A DNA stretch of 64,000 nucleotides, taken from contig JABTTZ010000001.1 of the NCBI GenBank assembly GCA_015075625.1, positions 186,001 through 250,000 on the forward strand, written 5' to 3'. The notes under the pieces are model-generated. The model had not been told where the DNA came from. It searched no databases and worked only from the letters and a program-made list of their open reading frames with translations. Both the position numbers and the translations under genes were made by a program. This document shows positions 38,537 through 47,918 of this stretch, one piece after another (position 1 is the stretch's first letter; the number at the start of each line of letters is the position of its first letter). The stretch is from Anaerolineales bacterium (lineage in GTDB: Bacteria; Chloroflexota; Anaerolineae; Aggregatilineales; UBA2796).

Positions 38537-38570
38537 CTTCTTGTAAGAAGGCTGGTTGCAGCTCAACCAG
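38537..38570 (-). terminator. Tandem small hairpins after gene 38591-39190
   Basis: CTTCTT/AAGAAG (38537-38550) and CTGGTTG/CAACCAG (38552-38570) lie 20-54 bp past the stop on the minus strand. No T-run is seen, so the function is uncertain. Confidence 0.3.
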
Positions 38571-38590
38571 TGAGGGTACTGCAATAAGGT

Positions 38591-39190
38591 TTAAAAACTG
38601 AGACTGCGCAAAAACGCCTCAAAGTAGGGACGGTTTGCCTCATACTTTGCCGCTTCTGTCAGAAAGGTGATCACCACCGCTTGGTTTTCCCGCAAGACGA
38701 CAATATCCGTCGCCCGCACGGTGATCGGTTCTGCCTGGGAAAAGGGGTTTGCCTCCACCGAGGCGTAGGCATACTCCATACGAATACTTCTCTGTCCATT
38801 CGGGAGCGTGAATGGCTCCCGTGCCAGAGAGCGGTAACCGGGCAGCCGCCGCGCCCGATCAATATCGAGTAAATTCAAAATGTCACTGGGGCGTGCGCCA
38901 CTCCCCGTTGGCAAAAGCGCTACCTGAATCGTCGTCTTGAAGGGGAGCGATTTCGGGTCTTGAGCGCGTAAGACAAACTCTGCCCCGCCCTCTGTTAGAA
39001 GCCACTGGGCAGGGTAGCGGGCAGTGATTCCCACTTGGCGGTTGATGAAAGGGTAAGTTGCCCCAACAAGGCTGTTTTTGTAAAACACGCCCAAGATCAC
39101 CCCGCCAACAGCAACCAAGATGGTCAGATAGCTTGCCCATCGTTGGGAAAAGCTCAGTTGCCGCTCGTCCTGTTCAAGGATGCGGCTCAT
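38591..39190 (-). CDS. Hypothetical single-pass membrane protein
   Basis: 199 residues: a short cytoplasmic N-terminus, a helix at about 21-38 (YLTILVAVGGVILGVFY), then an extracytoplasmic domain that starts near VGITARYPAQWLL. That pattern resembles proteins with a PsbP/DUF-type beta fold in which a YP-x-W motif opens the domain. No catalytic motif was seen. Its ATG overlaps the stop of the upstream PrsW-like gene by 4 bp, so the two form an operon. Confidence 0.65.
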   Translation of the reverse strand: MSRILEQDERQLSFSQRWASYLTILVAVGGVILGVFYKNSLVGATYPFINRQVGITARYPAQWLLTEGGAEFVLRAQDPKSLPFKTTIQVALLPTGSGARPSDILNLLDIDRARRLPGYRSLAREPFTLPNGQRSIRMEYAYASVEANPFSQAEPITVRATDIVVLRENQAVVITFLTEAAKYEANRPYFEAFLRSLSF

Positions 39191-40092
39191 CGCTCAAACT
39201 CCGGGCGGGCGCGGTGGCTTTCACGGTTATCCGCGCTCCGAATCAGGAAATTCATCACGCTGTAGAGCAAGACAACGATAAAAATTGCCATCGCCAAACC
39301 AAAAGGCGCATTGTTGCCCGTTGCAGCCGTGCTGACCCCGCCGACGATCAACCCCCCGCGCATGACGACGGCAAGTCCGGCGAAGAAGGCAGCCGCAATC
39401 AACCCCAATGGGACGAGGAAGATCGACCCTGTTTCCCGCCGCAGCGCCACCAAACAGTAGCCCAAGATGGTGCTGATCGCCACATGGGGAAGGACAATCT
39501 CCGTAATCCGCAGGGCATAGCCATCTGGGGTAAGGTCATTTCTCAGCACAAAATCAATGGCGATCACCGTTGCATAGCCTAACGCCGTCGCCATAGCGTA
39601 GGCAATTCCGTCGAGACGGGTGCGGAAAACATCAGGAAACACCGTGTACCGCATCGCCGCATATTTCAGGAATTCTTGAGTGATGCCCAGACAAAGCGTG
39701 TAGCCAATGACGCGGGAGAACCCCGCCGCATTTGGCAGCCATTCTTCAACGGCAAAGAGCCGTTCCGTGATCGGTAAGCCAATCCCGCTGGCGCACAGCC
39801 CCCCCACAAGCATCACCGTCAACAGTCGTTCGCGGGGTTGGATCGCCCGCTGTTCGGCGCGGAAAGAGATCAGATACCACAAAACAAGCGGCAGCAGGGC
39901 GAAGCCAAGCCCAAACATCTGCCGTCCATCGGCATTCAGGCGGAACGGCAAGGCGCGAAAGACGATGATCGTGGCAATGGCTGCCCCAATCAAAAGAAAT
40001 GCCTCCGTCCATGCCGTCCGCCATACGGGACGGTATAAGCGTGCCTCATCATCGGCGCGGCGGGGGCGAATCGAGATTGGACGTTGGGACAT
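39187..40092 (-). CDS. PrsW-like intramembrane protease family protein
   Basis: A 301-residue protein with about eight hydrophobic segments. The order of features resembles PrsW/CPBP-type membrane proteases: an acidic TQEFLKYAAMRY segment, RLDGIAYAMATALGYATV and a later PHVAISTILGYC with a conserved His. PrsW proteins cleave membrane substrates such as anti-sigma factors. The second Glu of the classical EExxK is Gln-Glu here (QEFLK), so activity is uncertain. It is followed by an overlapping gene for a single-pass protein that could be its partner. Confidence 0.6.
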   Translation of the reverse strand: MSQRPISIRPRRADDEARLYRPVWRTAWTEAFLLIGAAIATIIVFRALPFRLNADGRQMFGLGFALLPLVLWYLISFRAEQRAIQPRERLLTVMLVGGLCASGIGLPITERLFAVEEWLPNAAGFSRVIGYTLCLGITQEFLKYAAMRYTVFPDVFRTRLDGIAYAMATALGYATVIAIDFVLRNDLTPDGYALRITEIVLPHVAISTILGYCLVALRRETGSIFLVPLGLIAAAFFAGLAVVMRGGLIVGGVSTAATGNNAPFGLAMAIFIVVLLYSVMNFLIRSADNRESHRARPEFER

Positions 40093-40168
40093 AGCCGTCT
40101 CAGATGGTCTTTTTAGATAGTCTTGTGATCATGACACAGGTTATTTTGTGGGACGATTATAACGTGCG

Positions 40169-40384
40169 CTAGGTTCTGTTGACGTTTTTAGTTCAGAACC
40201 CCTAACCACCCTGCCTCCGTAGACAGGGAAAGGGGGAGAGAGTCCCTCTCTCTGTTTACGAGGTAGGGGTTAGGGGTTCCAAGCCTCGAAGGGGTGGATG
40301 CTTTCAGCCCGCCGCGAAAGCGGCGGACGCTCACGCACGGCGCTGGGCGCAATGCTTGCGCCCAGCGCTGTCAACAGAACCTAG
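40169..40384. repeat. CTAG-bounded element with perfect 15-bp inverted repeats
   Basis: 216 bp with perfect 15-bp ends CTAGGTTCTGTTGAC and GTCAACAGAACCTAG. Inside is a second inverted pair, GAACCCCTAACC (40196-40207) and GGTTAGGGGTTC (40268-40279), and REP-like copy 3 (40279-40331). No coding capacity was recognised. It fills most of the 393-bp gap upstream of the DUF4062-STAND gene. Confidence 0.6.
40279..40331 (+). repeat. REP-like palindromic unit (copy 3)
   Basis: Homologous to 29973-30024 and, inverted, to 11370-11423; core CCGCCGCGAAAGCGGCGG. It lies inside the CTAG-bounded element. Confidence 0.55.
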
Positions 40385-40485
40385 TTTTCGTGGATCGAAC
40401 TCAGCCACGTTATACTAAACACCATCTCATTTTTTCATTGCCTGTTGTGATTTATCATGCGGATACCACAGAAAATTACCCGTCT

Positions 40486-43400
40486 ATGAGCGATCTTAAA
40501 GTCCTTATCTCTGCCACCAGCCGCGATCTTGCCGATCACCGAAAAACCGTTGTAGAGGCGATTGAACGTTTGGGTATGATGCCCCTTTTCGCTGACCTTG
40601 AAGGGAGCAAGAACGCCGTCGCCGACGCCTACGCGCAGGTGGATGAGGCGGATATTTATGTTGGCATTATCGGGGTGCGCTATGGCTTTGTCCCGCGCCA
40701 GAACAACACTGCCGAACGCTCTGTTGGGGAGTTGCAATACCGCCGTGCCGCCGGGCGTGGGATTCCCATGCTGGTCTTTCTCAGCTATGACGACGCCACA
40801 ACGACAGTCAAAACGGGGGAGTTGGAAGCAATCAGCGCCTCGGCTGCCCGCTTTCGCCGCCGTCTACAGGCATTCCGCACCGAGATCATGACAGCCGCTC
40901 ATGGCATCTCACGCTTTCACTCTGTGCGCGATGTTGCCGAGGCAGTCATCCCCCTTTTGGAAAAGGGACGGGAGATTGCCCTTCTAAAAAAAGCCACAAT
41001 GAGTCCCCTGATGGGCGGGTATATCTCCCCAGAAGAAACCCATACCAAGCCGCTCCTCTTACATTTGCGGGCGGTTATGTCCGAAGAGACACCCAACGCC
41101 GCCTCCGCCATTCGTAAGCCAGAGATCGACCCAGGCAAGGAAATGCTCCCCCCCTCAGAACTCGTTAGCGTCCCCCTGATTACTGCCACCGAACCCCCGG
41201 CACAGCCCCCCCCGCCAGAGGTTAGCATCACCAGTCCAACAGAGGACGATTCAACGCCACAGCCCTACGATCTGACGGCACTGCTCACCCCGATGGGCTG
41301 CCATCCAGCAGCAAGCACTGCCATTCCCAAACTTCCTACGCCCTTTCTTCCCCATGCCTATGCGGAGACGGGGGCATTCTTTGGTCGGGAATCAGCCGCC
41401 GCCGCCTTGAATGAATGGGCGCTCTCGCCCAATCACCCCATGTTGGTCTTAACGGGGAGCGGCGGGATGGGCAAAACGGTTACGGCTTGGCGGGTTTGCC
41501 AATGGGCAGCAACCTCGGCACATTTTGTGGGGGTCATTTGGTGGCGCGTTTCCGAATCGGATGGATCGTTGGCAAACTTCATCCGGCGCACACTGGCGTA
41601 TATCACCGAACAGCCGCTTGAGGTGGTGAACCAAATGAGCGCCGCTGAGCGGGAAAAAGCCCTGCTTGCCGCCCTGAAAAAGCGCTCATTATTGCTTGTT
41701 TTGGATGGGGTGGAACGCTGGTTAAGCGCCTACTTCAAATTGGATGCGGCGTACTTCACCGAGGCGCAAAAAAATCAGATCGATGGCACACCGATTGATT
41801 CTCCGCTGTGGGCAACAAGCGATCCGGCGATTGGGTTTTTCCTAGCGCAGCTTGCTCTTTGCGCCCCTTCAAAAGTGCTGATCACCTCACGGATGATGGT
41901 CAAAACCCTTGCTCCACTGCCCAATGTGCGCGAATTAAAATTAGAGGGCTTGAAACCCGACGATGGGGCAACCTTCCTTGATTTTGTGGGAGTGAAGGGC
42001 GGCGATGGTATAGAGGTGTCACGCGCTTTGGGGGGAAATCCCCTTATGCTGCGCCTTGTTGCCGGGCAGATCATCCATGATCTCAATGGCGATCTTGCTC
42101 TTTGGCAAAGCCGTTACGGGGTCTATTTGACGAATTTGGAGATGACAGCCCGCCGCCCCGTCATTTTGGAGCAGATCACCCGTGAGTTGCCCGCTGACGA
42201 AAAAGCCGTCCTTCAACAGATGAGCGTTTTTCGTACCCCCGTTCATTTTGCGGCAATCTACACCGCCTCGCCCTTTGCTCCCCCGCCGCCGCCCAAGATG
42301 AATGCCCCTCGCCGTTGGCAGGCAGATTATGCCGAGGCAAAGACCATTTGGGATGCCAACCAAGAAAAACTCCGTCTGCGCGAAGCAGAGTTAGAGACGA
42401 CGATGCCCCGCCTGATTGCTGCCCTGCGGGGGTTGGCGCAGCGGCGGCTTCTGACATGGAACACCCTCACCAACCGCCTTGAACTTCATCCCATCGTGCG
42501 TGGAGAGGTCTTTGGGTGGCTCTCTCTAGAGGAACGGGCGCTGGCGTTTGAACGGGCGATACTCTATTACGAGCGCCTGCCGGTTGAAGGAACGATGCGC
42601 GATATTAGCGATCTGCACCCCGCCTTAGAAATCTACAATGCCTTGATCAACACCGGGCGCTTAGATGCCGCCGCCGAACGCTATCGGGCGAATCTGGGCA
42701 AGGCGATGATCGTCCAACTGACCTCGCCCTACCAAACGATTGAACTCTTGCGCCCGCTGTTCCCTGAGGGCTTCCGCAAACTTCCGGCGTTGAAAGCCGG
42801 CAAAGATCGAGGCTATTTCACGAACGAGATGGCGCTTATGTTTGGCTATATCGGGCAGACGAGCGATGCACTGGCACTGCTTGGCTTGACCATTGGCACA
42901 TTCTTAGAAGAACACGACGCACCCAGTCTAAACGCGGCACTGATCCATTATGCCGGGCTTCTCCGTGACGAACACCGCATGGCGGCAAAAGTCCATACCT
43001 TTGAACTCGCCCGCGATCTCTCCGAGGCGTTGGGGGATATGGAAACCCTCGCCATCAGTCACCTCTTTTTGCTCAAGAGCTATGTCGATAATGGGCAGTG
43101 GGAGAGCGCCGAGGCAAGCTACCGCGCCTTTAACGATATTCCCGCTCAACACCGCAGCCCCGGACGCCAAGCGACGGCTGAGCGTGTCTATGCGAAGATG
43201 TTGATCTGCAAAGGGGAAGACGCCACCATGGCGCTCAGCTTGGCGTGGGAACTTGCCATGCAGAGCAAATCGATCACCGAGCAGCGGGCGATTCACGCCC
43301 TTTGGGGGGAATCGGCATTGCAGCAGGGACGCCCCGACGCCGCCGAACGATTTTTCCGCGCCGCATTAGAACTCTCCCCCCATCCGGGCGGGTCGGCAGC

Positions 43401-43761
43401 AATTTACCTCGGCGGGTTGGCACGGGCGCTGGCAGACTTACGCCGCTTTGACGAGGCGCGGGCGGCGCTGGCGCGGGGGGCAACGCCTTCTACCGCCGCC
43501 CATGCGCTGATCGCCCTCGGAGAAAAAGAAAAGGCACGCCTCGCCGCCTTAGAGGGCTACCGCAGCGCATGGGCAGATGGTGTTCCCTTTACCTTTTGGT
43601 GGGAGCTAGACCTCTCGCGCAAGGCGCTGGCAAAGCTCGATATGGCAGAGCCACACTTACCGCCCTTTGATCCGCTCTCTGTCGCGCCGATTCCCCATGA
43701 GGATGGGATTCGGCTGTTTGTCGATACATTGCGGGCAAGCAGAGCAGGATCAGCATCCTAA
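40486..43761 (+). CDS. DUF4062 / NB-ARC-type STAND NTPase / TPR protein
   Basis: A 1091-residue cytoplasmic protein from the ATG at 40486, where MSDLKVLISATSRDL gives the standard DUF4062 start; the open frame further upstream runs into a repeat element. Domains: DUF4062 (1-160), a Pro-rich linker (200-290), a STAND NTPase with Walker A GSGGMGKT (324-331), Walker B LLLVLDGVE (Asp407), VLITSRMM and the GGNPL motif, and a long TPR-like helical C-terminus (about 700-1091). STAND proteins with N-terminal effector-like modules act as NLR-like switches, many in antiphage defence. The role here is inferred. It is 33 bp ahead of the carbamoyltransferase gene. Confidence 0.87.
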   Translation: MSDLKVLISATSRDLADHRKTVVEAIERLGMMPLFADLEGSKNAVADAYAQVDEADIYVGIIGVRYGFVPRQNNTAERSVGELQYRRAAGRGIPMLVFLSYDDATTTVKTGELEAISASAARFRRRLQAFRTEIMTAAHGISRFHSVRDVAEAVIPLLEKGREIALLKKATMSPLMGGYISPEETHTKPLLLHLRAVMSEETPNAASAIRKPEIDPGKEMLPPSELVSVPLITATEPPAQPPPPEVSITSPTEDDSTPQPYDLTALLTPMGCHPAASTAIPKLPTPFLPHAYAETGAFFGRESAAAALNEWALSPNHPMLVLTGSGGMGKTVTAWRVCQWAATSAHFVGVIWWRVSESDGSLANFIRRTLAYITEQPLEVVNQMSAAEREKALLAALKKRSLLLVLDGVERWLSAYFKLDAAYFTEAQKNQIDGTPIDSPLWATSDPAIGFFLAQLALCAPSKVLITSRMMVKTLAPLPNVRELKLEGLKPDDGATFLDFVGVKGGDGIEVSRALGGNPLMLRLVAGQIIHDLNGDLALWQSRYGVYLTNLEMTARRPVILEQITRELPADEKAVLQQMSVFRTPVHFAAIYTASPFAPPPPPKMNAPRRWQADYAEAKTIWDANQEKLRLREAELETTMPRLIAALRGLAQRRLLTWNTLTNRLELHPIVRGEVFGWLSLEERALAFERAILYYERLPVEGTMRDISDLHPALEIYNALINTGRLDAAAERYRANLGKAMIVQLTSPYQTIELLRPLFPEGFRKLPALKAGKDRGYFTNEMALMFGYIGQTSDALALLGLTIGTFLEEHDAPSLNAALIHYAGLLRDEHRMAAKVHTFELARDLSEALGDMETLAISHLFLLKSYVDNGQWESAEASYRAFNDIPAQHRSPGRQATAERVYAKMLICKGEDATMALSLAWELAMQSKSITEQRAIHALWGESALQQGRPDAAERFFRAALELSPHPGGSAAIYLGGLARALADLRRFDEARAALARGATPSTAAHALIALGEKEKARLAALEGYRSAWADGVPFTFWWELDLSRKALAKLDMAEPHLPPFDPLSVAPIPHEDGIRLFVDTLRASRAGSAS

Positions 43762-43794
43762 CCACACAAACCATAGACAACATACCGGAGTCAC

Positions 43795-45522
43795 ATGTAT
43801 ATCCTCGGAATCAATGCCTTTCATGGTGGGGCGTCTGCTTGCCTTATCAAGGACGGGCAGCTTATCGCTGCTGCTGAAGAAGAACGTTTCAACCGCATCA
43901 AATATTGGGCGGGCTTTCCCGTTGAGGCAATTCGCTACGTTCTCACTGAAGGGGGCATCACCCCCGCCGATCTTGATCATGTGGGGATTTCCCGCAAACC
44001 TAACGCCCGTCTGTTCAAAATGGCGCTCTATGCCTTCCGCCGCCGCCCTAGCCTGAACCTCGTCACGGATCGGCTGCGAAATGTCCTCAAGGTCACCTCC
44101 CTCAAGGCAGTCTTTGCCGAACATGTGGGGGTCAGCCAAGAGTCACTCCACGCTGAGTTTCACAATGTGGAGCATCACCGGGCACACATGGCGTCGGCGT
44201 TCTTCGTCTCCCCCTTTGACGATGCGGCGATCCTCAGCATTGACGGCGCGGGCGATTTCGTCACGACGATGTGGGGGACGGGGAAGGGAAACAGCCTAGA
44301 GGTGGCGGGGGAAATTAACTTTCCTCACTCGCTCGGCATTTTTTATACGGCGATCAGCCAATGGCTTGGCTTCCAAAAATACGGCGATGAAGGTAAGGTC
44401 ATGGGCTTAGCCCCCTATGGCAACCCAGATCGTTACCTAAACGCGATGCGCAAACTCGTCCGGCTGCACCGCGATGGGACGTTCGACCTCGATCTGGATT
44501 ACTTCATCCACCATGCTGAAGGGGCGGCAATGACGTGGGCGAGCGGCGAACCCACCATCGGGATGATGTTCTCGCCCAAGCTGATCGACCTGCTTGGCGA
44601 GCCGCGTGTGCCACGTTCGGAGATCACCCAGAACCATCACGATGTGGCGGCGGCGCTCCAACTCATGCTGGAGGAGGCAGAGTTTGCCATCGTCCGCAAG
44701 CTGGCACAGGAGACGGGCAAGAAGGCGCTCTGCATGGCGGGCGGCGTGGCGCTGAACAGTGCCTTCAACGGAAAAATTCTCCCCCAGACTGAATTCACCG
44801 ATATTTCCATCCATCCGGCGGCGGGCGACGCGGGGACATCCCTCGGCGTCTGTTACTACATTTACCATCAGCTTTTGGGCAAGCCACGTACCTTCGTCAT
44901 GCACAACGCCTACACCGGATCGCGCTACGACAACGGGGCGATTCAGGCGGTATTGGATGGGAAAAGCGTGAAGTACGAGGTCTTGGAGGAAAGCGCCCTT
45001 GTCAAGCGGGCGGCGGAGATCGTCGCTGAGGGAAACGTTATGGGCTGGTTTCAGGGACGAATGGAGTGGGGTCCGCGGGCGTTGGGTGCGCGGAGCATCA
45101 TTGCTGACCCCCGCCGGACGGACATGAAGGACATCCTGAACGCCCGCATCAAGCACCGTGAGGCGTTCCGTCCCTTTGCCCCCTCCATTCTCTTGGAACG
45201 CACAGGCGAGTATTTCGACCAAGACTACCCCGATCCGTTTATGATCAAGGTCTATGGTGTGCGCCCTGAAAAGCAGGCGGAAATCCCCGCCGTAACGCAC
45301 GTAGACGGCACAGGGCGCTTGCAGACGGTGGAACAGACGTATACCCCGCTCTACCATGCGCTAATCCACGCCTTTGGGGAGCGGACGGGGACGCCCGTCG
45401 TGCTGAATACCTCGTTCAATGAAAATGAACCCATCGTTCGCACGCCGAAGGAGGCGCTCGATTGCTTCCTGCGGACGCGGATGGACGCGCTGGTGATGGG
45501 GAACTATGTGGTGGTGAAGTAG
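43795..45522 (+). CDS. NodU/CmcH-family carbamoyltransferase
   Basis: A 575-residue enzyme transferring a carbamoyl group from carbamoyl phosphate to a hydroxyl on a sugar, antibiotic or nodulation-factor-like acceptor. The N-terminal ASKHA-fold part shows YILGINAFHGGASACLI, EHHRAHMASAFF with metal-ligand His residues and LSIDGAGD. The C-terminal part has FQGRMEWGPRALGARSII and HREAFRPFAPS. Acceptor unknown. It follows the STAND gene closely, but nothing in its sequence ties it to defence; nearby glycosyltransferases suggest glycan decoration. Confidence 0.92.
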   Translation: MYILGINAFHGGASACLIKDGQLIAAAEEERFNRIKYWAGFPVEAIRYVLTEGGITPADLDHVGISRKPNARLFKMALYAFRRRPSLNLVTDRLRNVLKVTSLKAVFAEHVGVSQESLHAEFHNVEHHRAHMASAFFVSPFDDAAILSIDGAGDFVTTMWGTGKGNSLEVAGEINFPHSLGIFYTAISQWLGFQKYGDEGKVMGLAPYGNPDRYLNAMRKLVRLHRDGTFDLDLDYFIHHAEGAAMTWASGEPTIGMMFSPKLIDLLGEPRVPRSEITQNHHDVAAALQLMLEEAEFAIVRKLAQETGKKALCMAGGVALNSAFNGKILPQTEFTDISIHPAAGDAGTSLGVCYYIYHQLLGKPRTFVMHNAYTGSRYDNGAIQAVLDGKSVKYEVLEESALVKRAAEIVAEGNVMGWFQGRMEWGPRALGARSIIADPRRTDMKDILNARIKHREAFRPFAPSILLERTGEYFDQDYPDPFMIKVYGVRPEKQAEIPAVTHVDGTGRLQTVEQTYTPLYHALIHAFGERTGTPVVLNTSFNENEPIVRTPKEALDCFLRTRMDALVMGNYVVVK

Positions 45523-45659
45523 GGGCGCTCTACCCCACAGGTAATTTTGTAGCCTTTGTCCTTTGTGGCAAGATAGGTCACCCTTCTATACCATAGAGAT
45601 AATCCAGAACGCCCGCTGTTCGCATCCACACGGGGCATAAGGTACGCGCCCCTACAGGG

Positions 45660-47813
45660 CTAGGGGCGGGGCGTCCGCGTTGGGGGCGGCGGGGTAGTGA
45701 TGCTCCCCACCGACGTACTTGTTTTCGAGGGCGTCAGCGTCCGCGACGGGGTAAACGTCACGGTGATTGTCGGTGTCACGCTAGGTGTAATTGTCGGTGA
45801 GGGCGTCCGCGTTGGGCTTGGGCTAGGCGTCACCGTCCGGCTGGGTGTCAGGCTGGAGGTGGGCGTTGGGCTGAAGGTGCGCGTTGGCGTTGGCGTGCGT
45901 GAGGGGGTGAATGTCCGGCTCGGCGTGATCGTTGGCGAAGGCGTCACCGTTGCTGTGTGTGTCGCCGTCGGGGTGAAGGTGTGTGTCGGCGTATTCGTCG
46001 GCGTGAAGGTCGGCGTCGCCGTTGGGGTGAAGGACGCCGTGTGCATCGCCGTTGCGGTGAAGGTTACCGTCGGGGTCGCCGTGAAGGTAGGAGTGTGCGT
46101 GGGGGTGAAGGTTGCCGTGAAGGTGGGCGTAAACGTTGGGGTAAACGTCGGCGTATAGGTGGGTGTGGGGGGAGGGGTGATTGTTGGTGTGGGTGTGGGC
46201 GTCGGTGGCACTTCGCCCTCGCCGGCTAGAATAACATCCATCGGGGCAAACCCTTCGCACTGCACCCCATCGACGCGAATCCACTGTTCGCCGTTGTTTG
46301 CCGAGTTTACCCGCAGCCAACCGCCCGTCGGGTCGCGTCGATCCGGGGAGAGCGCCGCCCCCACACCCACCTTTTGAATGGTGGGGTAAATCGTGTCGGG
46401 CCCGCGGTAGGTGTCTACTTCTGCCGTTGTTCGGCAGATGGGATCGCTGAGCGGAACGGTGTACGCTTGGCGCACCTCAACATCATCATCACCGAGGGCA
46501 ACAATGCTGACTTCTAAGGGCGTCAGCGCCGTTCCCCCAAAGGTGGCGCTGTCTTTTGCCTTGTAAACACCCGTCTCAGCCGTCCCAGTGAAGGCATTCA
46601 CCCCCTCAACACGGACGCTCTTGGCGCTGCTCACCTCCCACGAAAGGCGAACCTCCCCGCGCACAAAACGAATCAGGGTGGCGGGTTGGGCAGCGACACT
46701 CGTGATCTGAGCGGCGCGGGGGCGGGTGAGCAGGGCAAGGATAATCACCGCCAATGCCGTGATCAGCAGCCCGCCGAGGATTAATGGCGCAGTTGCCGTC
46801 CGCCCTTTGACAAACACACCGGGAACACTGGCAATAAATTTAGAGACATCTCCCGCTTGGGCAACAACGGCAAAGGGAGTCTCTGCCTCAAGGCGCTTCC
46901 CCCGTACCGCTTGGGCGGTCACCGTAAGTTGGCGACGCTCACCGGGAGGGAGCGTTATGGTCGATGTTCCGCCAAAGTTCAGCGCAACCCCCCCATTGGG
47001 AGATTCAGCACGCAAGGAAATCGTCAGCGCAGCGCTGCCTTGATTGTGCAGGTAGAGGGTGAAGGGTTTGTTTTTCTCCACCCGGAAGGGGTTCAACGCC
47101 ATGCCAAAGCCGCTGTAGGCAAGCATCTTCAAAACCATCGTCGCCTGAAGGGGTGGCGCGTCTCCGGCTGCCTTCGAGCGCACCGAGATGGTCACCGGAT
47201 ACTCGCCTGGGGTGCTGTCTGGGCGGCGTGCCGGCTTGATGTTCATCGTTACAATCGTCTGATTCGAGGGCGGAATTTCGAGTTCCGTCCGGTCAAGGCT
47301 GTACCACTCGCGGGAGATGCCCACCACCTCCACGATATAGCGATCCACCTCGAAGCCGTTATTTTTGATCGTCAGCGATGCCTGCACCCGCGCCCCGGGC
47401 GTCACGGGCATCCCCGGACCATCAAGGGTAATGACATAATTTTGTCCGGCGATTTCGCTCTGTTCCGTCTTTGGCTGAATCGGCTGAGTGGTGCTATCGG
47501 CTTGAGGCGTCAGCGGCTGAAAAATGGCGCGAATGTCGCCAATCTGGATTTCCTCACCGCCACGCAGATGAAATGGTTCATTCGCTTTCAGCCGAACGCC
47601 GTCCACATAAGTCCCATTCACCGATTCGAGATCGCGCAGATAAACCTGATTGTTCTCATAGGTCAGGCTGATGTGATAGCGAGAGATCGAGGTCGCATCC
47701 AGCATAATATCGTTGCCGGATGAGCGCCCCACCGCAATGGAGGCTTTCTCAAGCTGGTAATTCTCCGAGGGACCATCAGGCCAGAAAATATCGAGCCTAC
47801 CGTATGCCGCCAT
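45660..47813 (-). CDS. FHA-domain membrane protein with long Thr/Pro stalk
   Basis: A 717-residue protein. The FHA phosphothreonine-binding domain spans about 22-98, with GRSSGND (Gly29, Arg30), SRYH (44-47) and NGTYVDG (66-72). Two Ig/CARDB-like beta regions follow (about 120-330), then one membrane helix (341-363), another beta region, an SH3-like part (about 455-525) and a C-terminal stalk of about 180 residues made of T-P-x-x repeats (537-717). If the FHA domain is cytoplasmic, the beta regions before the helix are too, and the stalk is outside. No kinase is adjacent. Partner unknown. Confidence 0.83.
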   Translation of the reverse strand: MAAYGRLDIFWPDGPSENYQLEKASIAVGRSSGNDIMLDATSISRYHISLTYENNQVYLRDLESVNGTYVDGVRLKANEPFHLRGGEEIQIGDIRAIFQPLTPQADSTTQPIQPKTEQSEIAGQNYVITLDGPGMPVTPGARVQASLTIKNNGFEVDRYIVEVVGISREWYSLDRTELEIPPSNQTIVTMNIKPARRPDSTPGEYPVTISVRSKAAGDAPPLQATMVLKMLAYSGFGMALNPFRVEKNKPFTLYLHNQGSAALTISLRAESPNGGVALNFGGTSTITLPPGERRQLTVTAQAVRGKRLEAETPFAVVAQAGDVSKFIASVPGVFVKGRTATAPLILGGLLITALAVIILALLTRPRAAQITSVAAQPATLIRFVRGEVRLSWEVSSAKSVRVEGVNAFTGTAETGVYKAKDSATFGGTALTPLEVSIVALGDDDVEVRQAYTVPLSDPICRTTAEVDTYRGPDTIYPTIQKVGVGAALSPDRRDPTGGWLRVNSANNGEQWIRVDGVQCEGFAPMDVILAGEGEVPPTPTPTPTITPPPTPTYTPTFTPTFTPTFTATFTPTHTPTFTATPTVTFTATAMHTASFTPTATPTFTPTNTPTHTFTPTATHTATVTPSPTITPSRTFTPSRTPTPTRTFSPTPTSSLTPSRTVTPSPSPTRTPSPTITPSVTPTITVTFTPSRTLTPSKTSTSVGSITTPPPPTRTPRP
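45663..46205. repeat. Low-complexity Thr/Pro-coding repeat DNA
   Basis: The 3' part of the FHA gene consists of degenerate GGCGT/GGGGT-type units on the plus strand (ACxCCx on the coding strand), encoding TPT-like repeats. Strand composition is highly asymmetric compared with neighbouring genes. Confidence 0.8.
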
Positions 47814-47918
47814 GCGTTATGTTCCTCCCCTTCGCGGTAGGAAGTGTAGCACGGGGGTGAGATTCGGGCAATTCGGGTGAGATTGCTATCCGCGCCCACC
47901 ACTCCGCTGGGTGTTTGC

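Noticed and set aside
40294-40485. Longer N-terminus for the DUF4062-STAND protein
   Set aside because: The extra 64 residues are translated from the inverted-repeat element and the usual DUF4062 start MSDLKVLIS lies at 40486.
40486-45522. Complete defence operon formed by the STAND gene and carbamoyltransferase
   Set aside because: Close spacing is the only link; the carbamoyltransferase has an ordinary NodU-type sequence and no defence genes flank the pair.
45697-46158. Plus-strand Val/Gly-rich open frame opposite the FHA stalk
   Set aside because: It is the antisense shadow of the Thr/Pro repeats; it has no domain or initiation signal.
45663-46205. Tandem repeat considered as a CRISPR-like or minisatellite array
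   Set aside because: Units are short and degenerate, without spacers, and keep an open coding frame.
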